Shown here piece by piece: positions 52,174-62,193 of a stretch of DNA of 64,000 bases (its first letter is position 1; every line of letters starts with the position of its first letter). A program made the translations under genes and the position numbers. Below the pieces are notes generated by a model that saw only the letters and a list, made by a program, of their open reading frames with translations, was not told the origin of the DNA and ran no database searches. Origin of the DNA: Myxococcus eversor (GTDB taxonomy: Bacteria; Myxococcota; Myxococcia; Myxococcales; Myxococcaceae); assembly GCF_010894455.1 (NCBI RefSeq), contig NZ_JAAIXY010000033.1:1-64000 (forward strand). Direction: 5' to 3'.

Positions 52174-52316
52174 GGAGTGTGCTCAGGCTAACATGGGGCG
52201 GCGCAGGGACGACGAGTGCCGAGCGTGGCTGACGCGCTCCGTCGCGTGCATTGTTCCCCACGCGCTGGACAGTCGGGGAGGTTCGGCGGGATCCTCACTC
52301 CATCGAGAGGTGCGAG

Positions 52317-54077
52317 ATGGAAGACGCCTGTTCGAGGTTGGTCGAATCCGTCAGGAACGCCATCCTCGGGGACGGGCGGCTGCTCCAGGGGCCCTACGGG
52401 CCGCGCCGGCTCACCTACGCGGACCATGCCGCCTCCGGGCGCTCGCTGGGCTTCATCGAGGACTTCATCCGCGAGCACGTCCTCCCGCTCTACGCCAACA
52501 CGCATACGGAGACGTCGGGCACGGGCGCCCAGACGACGCGCTATCGCGAGGACGCGCGGGAGCTCATCCACCGCGCGGTGGGAGGCGGGCCCGACGACGT
52601 CGTCCTCTTCTGCGGCTCCGGTGCGACGGCCGCCATCTGCAAGCTCATCGACATCCTCAACCTGCGCATCCCCGCGGACCTGGATGCGAGGTTCGACTTG
52701 AGCTCGCGCATTCCGCTCGAGCAGCGCCCCGTCGTCTTCGTGGGCCCCTACGAGCACCACAGCAATGACCTGCCCTGGCGCGAGTCCATCGCGGAGGTCA
52801 TCACCATCGACGAGGACGCTGACGGGCGCATCGACCCGGCCCACCTGGAGCGCGAGCTGGTGCGCTATCAGGACCGGCCGCTGCGCATCGGCAGCTTCTC
52901 GGCGGCGAGCAACGTGACGGGCATCCTCAGCGACCAGGAGGAGATCGGCGCGCTCCTGCGTCGGCATGGAGCGCTCTGCTTCTGGGACTTCGCGGCGGCG
53001 GGGCCGTATGTCCACGTCGACATGAACGGGCGGGAGGAGGGCCCCGCGAGGGCGTGCGTGCGCAAGGACGCCGCGTTCCTGTCGCCACACAAGTTCATCG
53101 GCGGGCCGGGCACGACGGGGGTGCTCGTCGTCAAGCGGTGGCTGCTGGGCAATCGCATCCCGACCGTGCCCGGCGGAGGCACCGTGTCGTACGTGAGTGG
53201 CCGCGCGCACGTGTATCAGCTCGACCCCGTGCATCGCGAGGAAGGGGGCACGCCCGCCATCGTCGAATCGATTCGCGCGGGCCTGGTCTTCCAGCTCCGC
53301 GAGGCGGTGGGCGTGGAGGCCATCGACGCGCGGGAGCAGGACTTCTCCCAGCGGGCCCTCGCGCGCTGGGGCGCCAATCCCAACCTGCGCATTCTCGGCA
53401 ACCCGCTGCTCCGGCGTCTGCCCATCTTCAGCTTCCTGGTTCGATACGGGGACGCGTACCTCCACCACAACTTCGTGGTGGCCCTGCTCAACGACTTGTT
53501 CGGCATCCAGGCGCGCGGAGGATGCTCCTGCGCGGGGCCCTATGGCCACCGGTTGCTGGGCATCGACTCCGTCACCAGCCACCGCTTCCAGGACGTCATC
53601 CTGCGAGGCACGGATGGCGTGAAGCCCGGCTGGGTGAGGCTGGGCTTCAACTACTTCCTCTCCGAGACGACCTTCGGCTTCCTGCTGGATGCCGTGGACT
53701 TCGTCGCCCAGGAGGGCTGGAAGCTCCTGCCGCACTACGTGCTCGAGCCCTCCACCGGACAGTGGCGCCACCGCGACCACGCGCGGAGACTGGGACGGCT
53801 GAGCGACGTCACCTACGCGAGCGGCGAGTGCGCCTTCCCGTCTCCGGGGCCCTCCGCGCCGGAGCGGGAGCTGGAGGACTACCTCGCGCGGGCCCATCGC
53901 GTCGTCGAGCAGGCGCTCCACGAGGTGGGCGACAGGACGGTGGAGGACGCTCCGCTCACACCAGAGGCGGAGCGCCTTCGCTGGTTCCCGCTGCCCTCCG
54001 AGGTGCTGGAGGTGCTCCAGCGCGAGCACGCCGGCACGACGTCAGAGGCCCCCTTCCGACTCCAGGGGGCCCCATGA
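52317..54077 (+). CDS. Class V aminotransferase-fold PLP enzyme (cysteine-desulfurase-like)
   Basis: The ATG at 52317 follows GAGAGG; 586 residues. The N-terminus has YADHAASGRSLGFIEDFI and ANTHTETSGTGAQTT, typical of NifS/SufS-fold enzymes. The PLP Lys lies in LSPHKFIGGPG, with CFWDFAAAGPYV as the cofactor-Asp strand. A Cys-rich loop (RGGCSCAGPYG) sits where desulfurases carry their catalytic Cys. The protein is about 150 residues longer than SufS because of a C-terminal extension. Activity could be desulfurase, lyase or epimerase. It is divergent from the AAA+ cluster and not obviously part of it. Confidence 0.85.
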   Translation: MEDACSRLVESVRNAILGDGRLLQGPYGPRRLTYADHAASGRSLGFIEDFIREHVLPLYANTHTETSGTGAQTTRYREDARELIHRAVGGGPDDVVLFCGSGATAAICKLIDILNLRIPADLDARFDLSSRIPLEQRPVVFVGPYEHHSNDLPWRESIAEVITIDEDADGRIDPAHLERELVRYQDRPLRIGSFSAASNVTGILSDQEEIGALLRRHGALCFWDFAAAGPYVHVDMNGREEGPARACVRKDAAFLSPHKFIGGPGTTGVLVVKRWLLGNRIPTVPGGGTVSYVSGRAHVYQLDPVHREEGGTPAIVESIRAGLVFQLREAVGVEAIDAREQDFSQRALARWGANPNLRILGNPLLRRLPIFSFLVRYGDAYLHHNFVVALLNDLFGIQARGGCSCAGPYGHRLLGIDSVTSHRFQDVILRGTDGVKPGWVRLGFNYFLSETTFGFLLDAVDFVAQEGWKLLPHYVLEPSTGQWRHRDHARRLGRLSDVTYASGECAFPSPGPSAPERELEDYLARAHRVVEQALHEVGDRTVEDAPLTPEAERLRWFPLPSEVLEVLQREHAGTTSEAPFRLQGAP

Positions 54078-54083
54078 GTCACC

Positions 54084-56675
54084 TCAGGGGTTGAGCTTCC
54101 AGGGCACCGTCACGGCGGGCTGGAAGCAGTGCACGTTGGCCTGGCTGCCCGCGCCCAGTTCCTGCACCACGCCCGCGCCATACCCTTGCGTCTGGCACCA
54201 CCGGCTGACCTCCAGCTTGGAGTCGGTGGAGCTGAAGTTGCCCGCGCCCGACGCGGGGCCGAGCAGGTCCTTGCCCACGTCCTGGATGAGCCCGGAGTTG
54301 AAGCAGCCCACCCAGGGGCGCGACGTCACCTCGAATATCTGCCCCGTGCTCCACCCCAGGCTGTTGCACCAGCGGTGCACGGCGGCGGAGCAGTCGAAGC
54401 TCTGCGCGACGCGCTCGTCCACGCAGCCGGCGTGCTTGCGCGCCAGCTCCTCGAAGGTGACGCCCAGGCTCTCATGCTGGATGGGGGCACACGCCACCGT
54501 CACGTCCGTCGTCGTGGCGCCGGCCAGCGCGCCCAGCAGGGAGATGGGCGGACGGTTTCCGATGAGCTGCTGAATCGTCTGGTAGGTGTTGGTGGTGGTG
54601 GCCAGCGCGTCGTGGGCGCCACGTTGCGCGCAGACGCGGTGCATGGCGGACGAACATGCCAGCGTGCCCAGGGCCGCGTGGGTGTTGCAGGCGGGCTGCT
54701 GCTGGCTCATCCCGAACTGGCCCGCGGAGGGAGTCTCCTGGATGGCCTCGTCGCGACAGTCCGCGCCGTGTGAGGACATGCAGACGGAGCGGGCGGAGCG
54801 CGCATGGGAGAAGAAGCGCACTTCGTCGATGGCACCTCGGAAGGAGCCCTCGCCATTGGTGGGGCAGGCCTGCGTGTTCAGCACGTTGCCCGCGCCAATG
54901 GCGAGCGCGCCGGTGGCCAGCCTGAACGTGCCCGTGGCGACGGGCAGCGCGCGCCCGGTGGGCACGCCGTTGACGTACTCACCGAAGACGCCGGTGACGC
55001 CGTCCCAGGTGTAGGCCAGATGGGTCCACGCGCCGAGGGGCAGCGCGGGGCTCCGGCCCAGGCGCACGCGCGTGCCGTTGATGACGAAGGACATCTGCAC
55101 CGTGTTGTCGGACTCGTAGATGAGGTCCAGCGCGTTGCCCTTCTGGAGCAGGTACCGGTAGGGGTTCCCCGTGGTGCAGCCGGTGTGGATGCCCGTGTCC
55201 GGGCGGACCGCGAGCTGCACGGTGAAGCCCCGCGCGAAGCCTCCCACGCCGGGCCGGGTGCCAGAGGCGTCCGTCAGGTTCACCGTGAGCGCCCCGCCGC
55301 CAGGGACGACGAGCGCCTTGCCCTTGCCGTGCGGTTCCCACAGCGAGCCGGACGTCGGCTGCGTCACCGCGTTGCCCGCGGAGATGGAGGCGGTGCCCAC
55401 CAGCGTGCCCGTGTGGAAGTTCCCGGACAGGTCCGGGGTGCGCGTCAGGTCATACGCGCCCGCGCGTGTCACCAACTCGTTCATCGGCAGGGAGAGCACG
55501 TGGAAGGGGTCCACCAACTCGCCGATGTCCACCTCGTTGTAGTCCCCCGTGTTGCTGCCGAAGAGCGCGAGCACGTCATGTGTCTTGGTGACGGGCAGGT
55601 AGTGGCTCTCATTGCTGGAGCCCGGCGGGAAGTTCTGCTCCGGCGCGCGCTCCTGCTCCAGGTTCCACATGGGGCCCGAATAGAAGAGGTGGGCGATGTC
55701 GCTGCGGTCCGTGTTGATGGCGCCATCGATGTGGTACGCCGTCCAACCCGTCTCCGCGCCGATGAGGCTGACGGCCTCTCGTCGCGCTCCGTCCGTGTAG
55801 ATGACGCCGGTGTATGTGACGTTGCGCCCCTCGTGGTCCACCCAGGCGTAGGCGGCTCGGATGAGCGGCCCGGACGTCGTCTCACCGAAGAGCTCGCCGG
55901 TGGAGGCCTTCAGCTTCTGCCACGAGAGCGGGTAGCGCTTCACGCCCGCGGTGGTGTCGCTGTACATCATGGAGAGCGGGCGCGGATTGCTCCACCCCGT
56001 GGCCGCGCAGGGCGTGGCGTTGTACGAGTACATCAGGTGGTCGATGCCGCCGTCGTTGGCGGGGCTGCCCTGATAGATGAGCAGCCGGCCGTCGGAGGTC
56101 ATCGTCGGCTCGATGCCCCGGATGCTCGCGCCGGTGACGGTGGTCAGATATTCCAGGTTGCCGGTGGTGAACGAGGAGATGTCCGCCTGCGGCGTGAAGG
56201 GCTGCGACACCCGGATGTCCACCGGACGCCGGCGGAAGCGGTTGGGCCCGTTGAACATCTGCGAGTCGAAGAGGAAGGGCTGGTACACCGTCAGCCCTCC
56301 CGACAGGACATAGGGCTGGGCCGGGTTGGTGAAGCAGAACGCCAGCGCGTTCTCTCCGTTCGTCACCTGGGTGCTGCGTCCAGCAGAGAAGGCCGCGGAG
56401 AAGCTCGGCTTGCCTTGAGCGTCGTACGTCACCGCCTCCGGTCGGAACACTCGCGCCAGCCAGGTCGTCGTCGTCGTGGCGTGGTCCTCCCGGATGTTGC
56501 CCACGAAGATGCGCCCGTCGATGGTGGAGGAATGCCCGTTCGCACCGAAGGGCGTGGAGATTCGCGTGTTCACCAGGGAGGGGCGCTCAGCTGCGAGGGC
56601 CTCCGGTGCAATCAGCAGCGCGGCGAGCAGCGGCGCGAGTCGTGGAACCCGCGTCGAATTGCGTCGAGTGGACAT
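54084..56675 (-). CDS. Secreted LamG-domain-like protein
   Basis: The start at 56675 follows AGGAGG six bases upstream; 863 residues with a signal peptide (LAPLLAALLIAPEALA). The first 400 residues read as beta-propeller-like strands with repeated YQG/TYTG motifs. Residues about 460-650 form a LamG/concanavalin-like sandwich: FTVQLAVRPDTG, GAWTHLAYTWDGVTGVFGEYVNG and SFRGAIDEVRFFSHARS. The last 210 residues hold many Cys. It may bind carbohydrate or proteins outside the cell. No catalytic motif is seen. Relatives with this order are not known to me. Confidence 0.75.
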   Translation of the reverse strand: MSTRRNSTRVPRLAPLLAALLIAPEALAAERPSLVNTRISTPFGANGHSSTIDGRIFVGNIREDHATTTTTWLARVFRPEAVTYDAQGKPSFSAAFSAGRSTQVTNGENALAFCFTNPAQPYVLSGGLTVYQPFLFDSQMFNGPNRFRRRPVDIRVSQPFTPQADISSFTTGNLEYLTTVTGASIRGIEPTMTSDGRLLIYQGSPANDGGIDHLMYSYNATPCAATGWSNPRPLSMMYSDTTAGVKRYPLSWQKLKASTGELFGETTSGPLIRAAYAWVDHEGRNVTYTGVIYTDGARREAVSLIGAETGWTAYHIDGAINTDRSDIAHLFYSGPMWNLEQERAPEQNFPPGSSNESHYLPVTKTHDVLALFGSNTGDYNEVDIGELVDPFHVLSLPMNELVTRAGAYDLTRTPDLSGNFHTGTLVGTASISAGNAVTQPTSGSLWEPHGKGKALVVPGGGALTVNLTDASGTRPGVGGFARGFTVQLAVRPDTGIHTGCTTGNPYRYLLQKGNALDLIYESDNTVQMSFVINGTRVRLGRSPALPLGAWTHLAYTWDGVTGVFGEYVNGVPTGRALPVATGTFRLATGALAIGAGNVLNTQACPTNGEGSFRGAIDEVRFFSHARSARSVCMSSHGADCRDEAIQETPSAGQFGMSQQQPACNTHAALGTLACSSAMHRVCAQRGAHDALATTTNTYQTIQQLIGNRPPISLLGALAGATTTDVTVACAPIQHESLGVTFEELARKHAGCVDERVAQSFDCSAAVHRWCNSLGWSTGQIFEVTSRPWVGCFNSGLIQDVGKDLLGPASGAGNFSSTDSKLEVSRWCQTQGYGAGVVQELGAGSQANVHCFQPAVTVPWKLNP

Positions 56676-57062
56676 GAGGGCCTCCTGGCATGGAGTTCTG
56701 ACTATACTTGAATTACTGGGTGGGATATGGATTGCACCAGGGTGGCTGCGTGCGCGGCATTTCCGTGGACGGAGGACGTCGCCGACACCGCTGGAAGGGG
56801 AGGGAGTCGGTGGGTTGGTCAGGCGGGGGTGCGTTGACAAGGTCGATGGTGCCGGGCATCGTGGTGAGACTTCATGGCCCGGCTGCTCACCCACGCTTGT
56901 TGCTGCTGTCACGCACCTGCGGTGGGCGCCTGTCGACCCTTGGCCTGATAACCCTGGGTTGAGCTGGTTCGAAGAGCCCACCATCCGCGAGGAGGTGGGC
57001 TTTCGGCTTTCTGGCTCCCGAGTCCACCGTCCATCGCGTTCCTCTCGCAGTCGAGGTCACGC
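56676..57062. promoter_or_regulatory. Control region between divergent LamG gene and sulfate operon
   Basis: This 387-bp gap should hold promoters for both directions. On the plus strand a TTGACA occurs at 56835-56840, but the -10 partner 17 bp later is weak. An 8-bp hairpin lies at 56975-57001. No SAM-type riboswitch core is recognised. The short reading frames across it look non-coding. Confidence 0.45.
56975..57001 (+). terminator. Hairpin in the leader of the sulfate operon (terminator or attenuator candidate)
   Basis: AGCCCACC and GGTGGGCT pair over 8 bp around an 11-base loop, followed by TTCGGCTTTCTGG, which is pyrimidine-rich but not a proper U-run. It lies 62 bp before the porin start, within the probable mRNA leader, so it could end some transcripts or be a folding element. 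It may be chance. Confidence 0.4.
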
Positions 57063-58373
57063 ATGGCAGTTTTCACACCACACCGACTCTCCATCCTCGC
57101 CGCGGGCCTGGCCTGGCTGCTCGCGCCGCACGCGGTGGCACAGACGCCGGCACCCGAAGCGCCTCCCGCCGCGCCGTCACCGACGCCGGGGGGCGTCGCC
57201 GTCAAGGCCACCCCCGAGGGCATCTCCGTCTCGTCCGCCGACAAGGCGTTCCTGCTGAAGCTGCGGGGCTACATCCAGATGGATGGCCGCTTCTTCGAGA
57301 GCAAGGCGGACCGGCCGGGCTCCACCACGCTGCTCATCCGGCGCGCGCGTCCACTTCTGGAGGGGACGCTCTTCAACCTGTTCGACTTCCGGCTGCTGGC
57401 GGACTTCGCGGCCAACGCGCCGCTGCTCTGGGATGCGTACCTGGAGTACCGCCCCAGCAAGGCGGTGCGCGTGCGGGTGGGCAAGTTCCGTCCTCCGGTG
57501 GGGCTGGAGCGCAACCAGTCCGGCATCAACACGCTCTTCGTCGAGCGCGCGCTGCCCACGGACCTGGTGCCCAACCGGGACGTGGGGGTGATGGTTCACG
57601 GCGACCTGTATGACGGCACTCTGAGCTACGCGCTGGGGGCCTTCAACGGCACGGCGGATGGCGCCAGCGCGGACACCAACCTGGACGACAGCTTCGACCT
57701 GGCCGCGCGCCTGTTCGCGCATCCGTTCCGGGCCACGAAGCTCAAGCAGCTCTCCGGCTTGGGGCTGGGCATCGCCGCGTCGCGCGGACAGCAGTTCGGC
57801 TCGGCGTCCACCACGGGCGAGGCGCCGCTGCGCACCATGGGGCAGCAGACGTTCTTCATCTTCCGGACGGGCACGGGAGCGGGGGAGACGGTGATTGCGC
57901 ACGGTGAACACGTGCGGCTGTCGCCCCAGGGGTATCTCTACCTGGGCCCCGTCGGCGCGATGGCCGAGTACGTGTCGTCCACGCAGGAGGTGAACCTGGG
58001 AGCGCGGCACGCGCGGCTGCGCTTCGAGTCGTGGCAGGCCAGCGCGTCATACGTCCTCTTCGGGGGCAAGGCGTCCTATGACGGCGTCAAGCCCACGGAC
58101 CCGCTGGGCGCGGAGGCGGGCGGCTGGGGCGCGGTGGAGTTGGGCGCGCGCTACGCCTCGCTCCATGTGGACCCGGATGCCTTCTCCATCTACGCGGACC
58201 CCACGCGCTCGGCCCGCAACGCGCGAGGGTGGGGCGCGGTCGCCAACTGGTACCTCAACAGCAACGTCCGTGTGGCCACGTCCTTCGACCACACGAGCTT
58301 CGATGGCGGCGCCGTGGACGGCGACCGCATCCCCGAGGATGTCGTCATGTCCCGCTTCCAGGTGAGCTGGTGA
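57063..58373 (+). CDS. Outer-membrane porin, OprO/OprP-type, of the sulfate operon
   Basis: The ATG at 57063 follows GAGG; 436 residues with a signal peptide ([15 protein letters not shown]). The body matches phosphate-selective porins: [58 protein letters not shown], alternating strands, and a C-terminal aromatic strand (RFQVSW). Family members form 16-stranded trimeric barrels selective for anions. It leads the Sbp-CysTWA operon, 11 bp before the Sbp gene, so its natural cargo is probably sulfate or another oxyanion. Confidence 0.85.
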   Translation: MAVFTPHRLSILAAGLAWLLAPHAVAQTPAPEAPPAAPSPTPGGVAVKATPEGISVSSADKAFLLKLRGYIQMDGRFFESKADRPGSTTLLIRRARPLLEGTLFNLFDFRLLADFAANAPLLWDAYLEYRPSKAVRVRVGKFRPPVGLERNQSGINTLFVERALPTDLVPNRDVGVMVHGDLYDGTLSYALGAFNGTADGASADTNLDDSFDLAARLFAHPFRATKLKQLSGLGLGIAASRGQQFGSASTTGEAPLRTMGQQTFFIFRTGTGAGETVIAHGEHVRLSPQGYLYLGPVGAMAEYVSSTQEVNLGARHARLRFESWQASASYVLFGGKASYDGVKPTDPLGAEAGGWGAVELGARYASLHVDPDAFSIYADPTRSARNARGWGAVANWYLNSNVRVATSFDHTSFDGGAVDGDRIPEDVVMSRFQVSW

Positions 58374-58384
58374 AAGGCCCCGCA

Positions 58385-59413
58385 ATGCGCTTCCCTCTCC
58401 GGCTGTCCCTGCTCGTCCTGTTCGCCCTGGGTGGTTGTTCGAAGTCCGGGAGCGAGTCCGCTGCCCCGAGCACCGTCACGCTGCTCAACGTCTCGTATGA
58501 CCCGACGCGGGAGCTGTACGCGGACGTCAACGCCGCCTTCGCGAAGCATTGGGAGACGACTCACGGACAGAAGGTCTCCATCAAGCAATCCCATGGCGGC
58601 TCCGGCAAGCAGGCGCGGGCCGTCATCGACGGGCTCGACGCGGACGTCGTCACGCTGGCGCTGGCCTACGACGTGGACATGCTCCACGACAAGGCGTCGC
58701 TCATCCCGGAGGGCTGGCAGACGCGGCTGGCGAACAACAGCGCGCCGTACACGTCCACCATCGTCTTCGTGGTGCGCAAGGGAAACCCCAAGGGCATCAA
58801 GGACTGGGACGACCTGGTCCGAGAGGGCGTCGCCGTCATCACCCCCAATCCGAAGACGTCCGGCGGCGCGCGCTGGAACTACCTGGCCGCGTGGGGCCAT
58901 GCCCTGCGCAAGCCCGGTGGCACCGAGGAGTCCGCGCGGGCCTTCGTGGCCGCGCTGTTCCGCAACGTGCCCGTGTTGGACTCGGGAGCCCGGGGCGCCA
59001 CCACGACCTTCGCGGAGCGTGGACTGGGCGACGTGCTCATCGCCTGGGAGAACGAGGCCTTCCTGCTGACGGACGAGGTGGGCAAGGAGCGCTTCGAAAT
59101 CATCGTCCCGTCGACGAGCATCCTCGCCGAGCCTCCCGTGGCGGTGGTCGACCGCAACGTGGACAAGCGCGGCACCCGCGCGGTGGCGGAGGCGTATCTC
59201 CAGTTCCTCTACTCGGAAGAGGGGCAGCGGCTCGCGGCGAAGCACCACTACCGTCCCCGCTCGGAGGAGGTGGCGTTGAAGCAGGGGGCGCGGTTCCCCA
59301 AGGTGACGCTCTTCACCATCGACGAGGTCTTCGGTGGCTGGCGCAAGGCGCAGGCGGCCCACTTCGATGACGGGGGCGTGTTCGACCGCATCTACGTCCC
59401 CCAGGCGCATTGA
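58385..59413 (+). CDS. sbp: Periplasmic sulfate/thiosulfate-binding lipoprotein
   Basis: The ATG at 58385 gives 342 residues with a lipobox (VLFALGGC). The family signature [20 protein letters not shown] opens the mature protein. Other markers are [41 protein letters not shown] and [16 protein letters not shown]. It captures sulfate or thiosulfate for the CysTWA transporter. A short gap to the porin gene (GTG-ATG overlap region) shows tight linkage. Confidence 0.92.
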   Translation: MRFPLRLSLLVLFALGGCSKSGSESAAPSTVTLLNVSYDPTRELYADVNAAFAKHWETTHGQKVSIKQSHGGSGKQARAVIDGLDADVVTLALAYDVDMLHDKASLIPEGWQTRLANNSAPYTSTIVFVVRKGNPKGIKDWDDLVREGVAVITPNPKTSGGARWNYLAAWGHALRKPGGTEESARAFVAALFRNVPVLDSGARGATTTFAERGLGDVLIAWENEAFLLTDEVGKERFEIIVPSTSILAEPPVAVVDRNVDKRGTRAVAEAYLQFLYSEEGQRLAAKHHYRPRSEEVALKQGARFPKVTLFTIDEVFGGWRKAQAAHFDDGGVFDRIYVPQAH

Positions 59414-59416
59414 GCC

Positions 59417-60259
59417 ATGGGCTCGCTCACTCGCCGCCATGTCCTGCCCGGCTTCAAGCTGTCGCTGGGCTTCACCTGGGCCTATGTCGGGCTGCTCGTC
59501 CTCATTCCGCTGTCCAGCCTGTTCCTCAAGACCTTCTCGCTGACGTGGCTCCAGTTCTGGGAGACGGTGACGGCGCCCCGGGCGCTCGCCGCATACCGGC
59601 TCAGCTTCGGCGCGTCGCTGTCGGCGGCGCTGGCGAACGTCGTCTTCGGGCTCCTGGTGGCCTGGGTGCTCGTGCGCTACCGCTTCCCGGGCCGCTCGCT
59701 GGTGGAGTCGCTGGTGGACCTTCCCTTCGCGCTGCCCACCGCGGTGGCGGGGCTGACGCTCACCACGCTGTTCTCCGCGAAGGGCTGGTACGGCCAGTAC
59801 CTGGAGGCGTGGGGCTTCAAGGTGGCCTACACCTCCGTGGGCGTGGCCGTGGCGCTGACCTTCATCGGCCTGCCCTTCGTGGTGCGCACGGTGCAACCCG
59901 TGCTGGAGGACATCGACGTGGATGTGGAGGAGGCGGCGGCCACCCTGGGCGCGACGCCGTGGCAGACCTTCGCGCGGGTGTTGTTCCCGGCCATCTTCCC
60001 CGCGCTGCTCAGCGGCTTCACGCTGGCCTTCGCGCGGGCGCTGGGGGAGTACGGCTCCGTCGTGTTCATCTCCGGCAACATGCCGCTGCGCACGGAGATT
60101 GTTCCGTTGCTCATCGTCACCAAGCTGGAGCAGTACGACTACGCGGGCGCCACGGCCATCGCCGTCGTCATGCTGATGGCGTCGTTCCTCCTGCTGCTCG
60201 TCGTCAACGTGCTCCAGCGCTGGAGTCATCGCCGGCTGGAAGCCAGGGCGGGGGCGTGA
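59417..60259 (+). CDS. cysT: Sulfate ABC transporter permease CysT
   Basis: This 280-residue protein has six membrane helices, with the ATPase-coupling loop EAAATLGATPWQTFARVLFPAI (EAA motif) near residue 185. It starts 3 bp after the Sbp stop, and its stop overlaps the next coding region. It pairs with CysW to form the inner-membrane channel. The order Sbp-CysT-CysW-CysA matches the usual operon. Confidence 0.94.
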   Translation: MGSLTRRHVLPGFKLSLGFTWAYVGLLVLIPLSSLFLKTFSLTWLQFWETVTAPRALAAYRLSFGASLSAALANVVFGLLVAWVLVRYRFPGRSLVESLVDLPFALPTAVAGLTLTTLFSAKGWYGQYLEAWGFKVAYTSVGVAVALTFIGLPFVVRTVQPVLEDIDVDVEEAAATLGATPWQTFARVLFPAIFPALLSGFTLAFARALGEYGSVVFISGNMPLRTEIVPLLIVTKLEQYDYAGATAIAVVMLMASFLLLLVVNVLQRWSHRRLEARAGA

Positions 60260-60264
60260 CGGAC

Positions 60265-61116
60265 ATGTTCGCTCCGACGATACATCTGCCCCGACGCAAG
60301 ACGCGGACGCTGGAGGGCTCACCGTGGGTCCGGTGGACGCTCATCACCGTGGCGCTGGGCTTCCTGGCCGTCTTCCTCGTCGTTCCCCTGGTCGCCGTCT
60401 TCACCTTCGCGTTCCAGAAGGGATGGGAGGCGTACCTGGCCGCCATCACCGAGCCGGAGGCGCGCTCCGCCATCGTCCTGACGTTGACGGCGGCGGCCAT
60501 CGCGGTGCCGCTCAACCTCGTCTTCGGCCTGGCGGCGGCGTGGCTCCTGGCGCGGTTCCGCTTCCGGGGGCGCGCGTTGCTGCTGACGCTCATCGACCTG
60601 CCGTTCAGTGTGTCCCCCGTCATCGCCGGGCTCATCTTCGTGCTGCTCTTCGGACGACAGGGCTGGCTGGGCCCGTTCCTGTCCGAGCATGACTTGCACG
60701 TCATCTTCGCCGTGCCGGGAATCGTGCTGGCCACGGTGTTCATCACCTTGCCCTTCGTCGTGCGGGAGGTGCTGCCGGTGATGCAGACGCAGGGCAGCGA
60801 CGAGGAGGAGGCGGCGCTCACGCTGGGGGCGAGCGGCTGGCGCACCTTCCTTCGCGTCACGCTGCCGAAGGTGAAGTGGGGTGTGCTCTACGGCGTCATC
60901 CTCTGCAACGCGCGGGCGATGGGGGAGTTCGGAGCCGTGTCGGTGGTGTCCGGGCACGTGCGCGGCGTCACCACCACGCTGCCGCTGCACGCGGAGATTC
61001 TCTACAACGAGTACGACTTCGCGGGAGCGTTCGCCGTGGCGTCGTTGCTCACGCTGCTCGCGCTCGTGACGCTGGTGCTGAAGAAGTACGTGGAGTGGAG
61101 GAGTGAGGCGTCATGA
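60265..61116 (+). CDS. cysW: Sulfate ABC transporter permease CysW
   Basis: The ATG at 60265 gives 283 residues; a GTG at 60256 that overlaps the cysT stop (GTGA) is an equally plausible start. Six membrane helices are present, with EEEAALTLGASGWRTFLRVTLPKV as the coupling EAA loop and GARAMGEFGAVSVVSG-type sequence (here NARAMGEFGAVSVVSG), typical of CysW. The stop overlaps cysA by 4 bp, so the genes are translationally coupled. Confidence 0.94.
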   Translation: MFAPTIHLPRRKTRTLEGSPWVRWTLITVALGFLAVFLVVPLVAVFTFAFQKGWEAYLAAITEPEARSAIVLTLTAAAIAVPLNLVFGLAAAWLLARFRFRGRALLLTLIDLPFSVSPVIAGLIFVLLFGRQGWLGPFLSEHDLHVIFAVPGIVLATVFITLPFVVREVLPVMQTQGSDEEEAALTLGASGWRTFLRVTLPKVKWGVLYGVILCNARAMGEFGAVSVVSGHVRGVTTTLPLHAEILYNEYDFAGAFAVASLLTLLALVTLVLKKYVEWRSEAS

Positions 61117-62177
61117 GCATCATCGTCGAGCAGCTCACCCGGCGGTTCTCCCCGGGCGGCAGTCCCGCCGTCTCGGACGTCTCGTTCCACGCGCCCGCGG
61201 GCGCAATCACTTCCCTGCTGGGGCCGTCCGGCGCCGGCAAGTCCACGCTCCTGCGCCTCATCTGCGGGCTGGAAATCCCGGACGTCGGTCGCGTCCTCAT
61301 CGACGGCGTGGACTGTACGTCGCTGCCCGTGCAGCAGCGCAACGTCGGTGTCGTCTTCCAGAGCTACGCCCTGTTCCGGCACATGACGGTGCGCGAGAAC
61401 ATCGCCTTCGGACTCAACGTGCGGAAGCTTCCTCGCGCGGAGGTGGAGGCGCGCGTGGACGAGATGCTGCGCCTGGTCCAGTTGGAGGCGCTCGGCGAGC
61501 GCCATCCAGGGCAGCTCTCCGGCGGTCAGCGCCAGCGGGTGGCCTTCGCGCGCGCGCTGGCCATCCGCCCCCGGGTGTTGCTGCTGGACGAGCCCTTCGG
61601 CGCGCTCGACACGCGGGTACGCGAGGAGCTGCGCGAGTGGCTCCATCAACTCCATACGCGCACCGGTCTGACGACGCTGCTGGTGACGCATGACCAGCAG
61701 GAGGCCTTGGAGATTTCGCAGCACGTGGTGGTGATGAGTGATGGGCGCGTGGCGCAGGCGGGCTCGCCGGAGGACATCTATGACCGGCCCGCGTCACCCT
61801 TCGTCGCGTCGTTCATCGGCGGGGCGAGCGTCCTGCGCGGTCGCGTCCTGGAGGGCAGGGCATCGCTGGGCTCGCTGGCGCTGACCGTGCCCGCCGCCGC
61901 GCGTGAAGGGGAGGCGGTGCACGCCTTCGTCCGGCCCCACGACATCAAGCTGGCCCGCTCCGTCTCCACGGAGGGCGTCACGCCCTTCACGGGCAGGGTG
62001 CAGCGCTTCAAGCCCGTGGGCGGCTTCGTGAAGGTGCTCCTGCGCATGCCCTCCGGGGACGAGGTCACCGTGCAGGTGCCTCGCTCGGAGTTCGACGCGC
62101 TCGGCGTCGTGGAAGGGGACGCGGTGCGCGCCGATGTGCTCACCGCCTCCGTGTTCGTGGGGGACTACGCCATCTGA
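61113..62177 (+). CDS. cysA: Sulfate ABC transporter ATP-binding protein CysA
   Basis: The protein has 354 residues. The ATPase domain has Walker A GPSGAGKST, Q-loop VVFQSYALF, signature LSGGQRQRVAFARAL, Walker B VLLLDEPFGALD and the switch His in LLVTHDQ. A TOBE-like C-terminal domain (about 240-354) contains RVQRFKPVGGFVKVLL. It powers sulfate import by CysTW. It overlaps cysW by ATGA and is the last gene of the operon; the next gene is convergent. Confidence 0.95.
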   Translation: MSIIVEQLTRRFSPGGSPAVSDVSFHAPAGAITSLLGPSGAGKSTLLRLICGLEIPDVGRVLIDGVDCTSLPVQQRNVGVVFQSYALFRHMTVRENIAFGLNVRKLPRAEVEARVDEMLRLVQLEALGERHPGQLSGGQRQRVAFARALAIRPRVLLLDEPFGALDTRVREELREWLHQLHTRTGLTTLLVTHDQQEALEISQHVVVMSDGRVAQAGSPEDIYDRPASPFVASFIGGASVLRGRVLEGRASLGSLALTVPAAAREGEAVHAFVRPHDIKLARSVSTEGVTPFTGRVQRFKPVGGFVKVLLRMPSGDEVTVQVPRSEFDALGVVEGDAVRADVLTASVFVGDYAI

Positions 62178-62193
62178 ACAAGGAGGCCTTGCC

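Noticed and set aside
49441-52191. A 916-codon plus-strand open frame across the first ATPase gene
   Set aside because: Same reason: an antisense shadow of a recognisable AAA+ gene.
56835-56870. TTGACA with a -10 partner as a sigma-70 promoter for the porin operon
   Set aside because: The -35 is perfect, but the -10 region at correct spacing is poor, so I list it only as a note in the control region.
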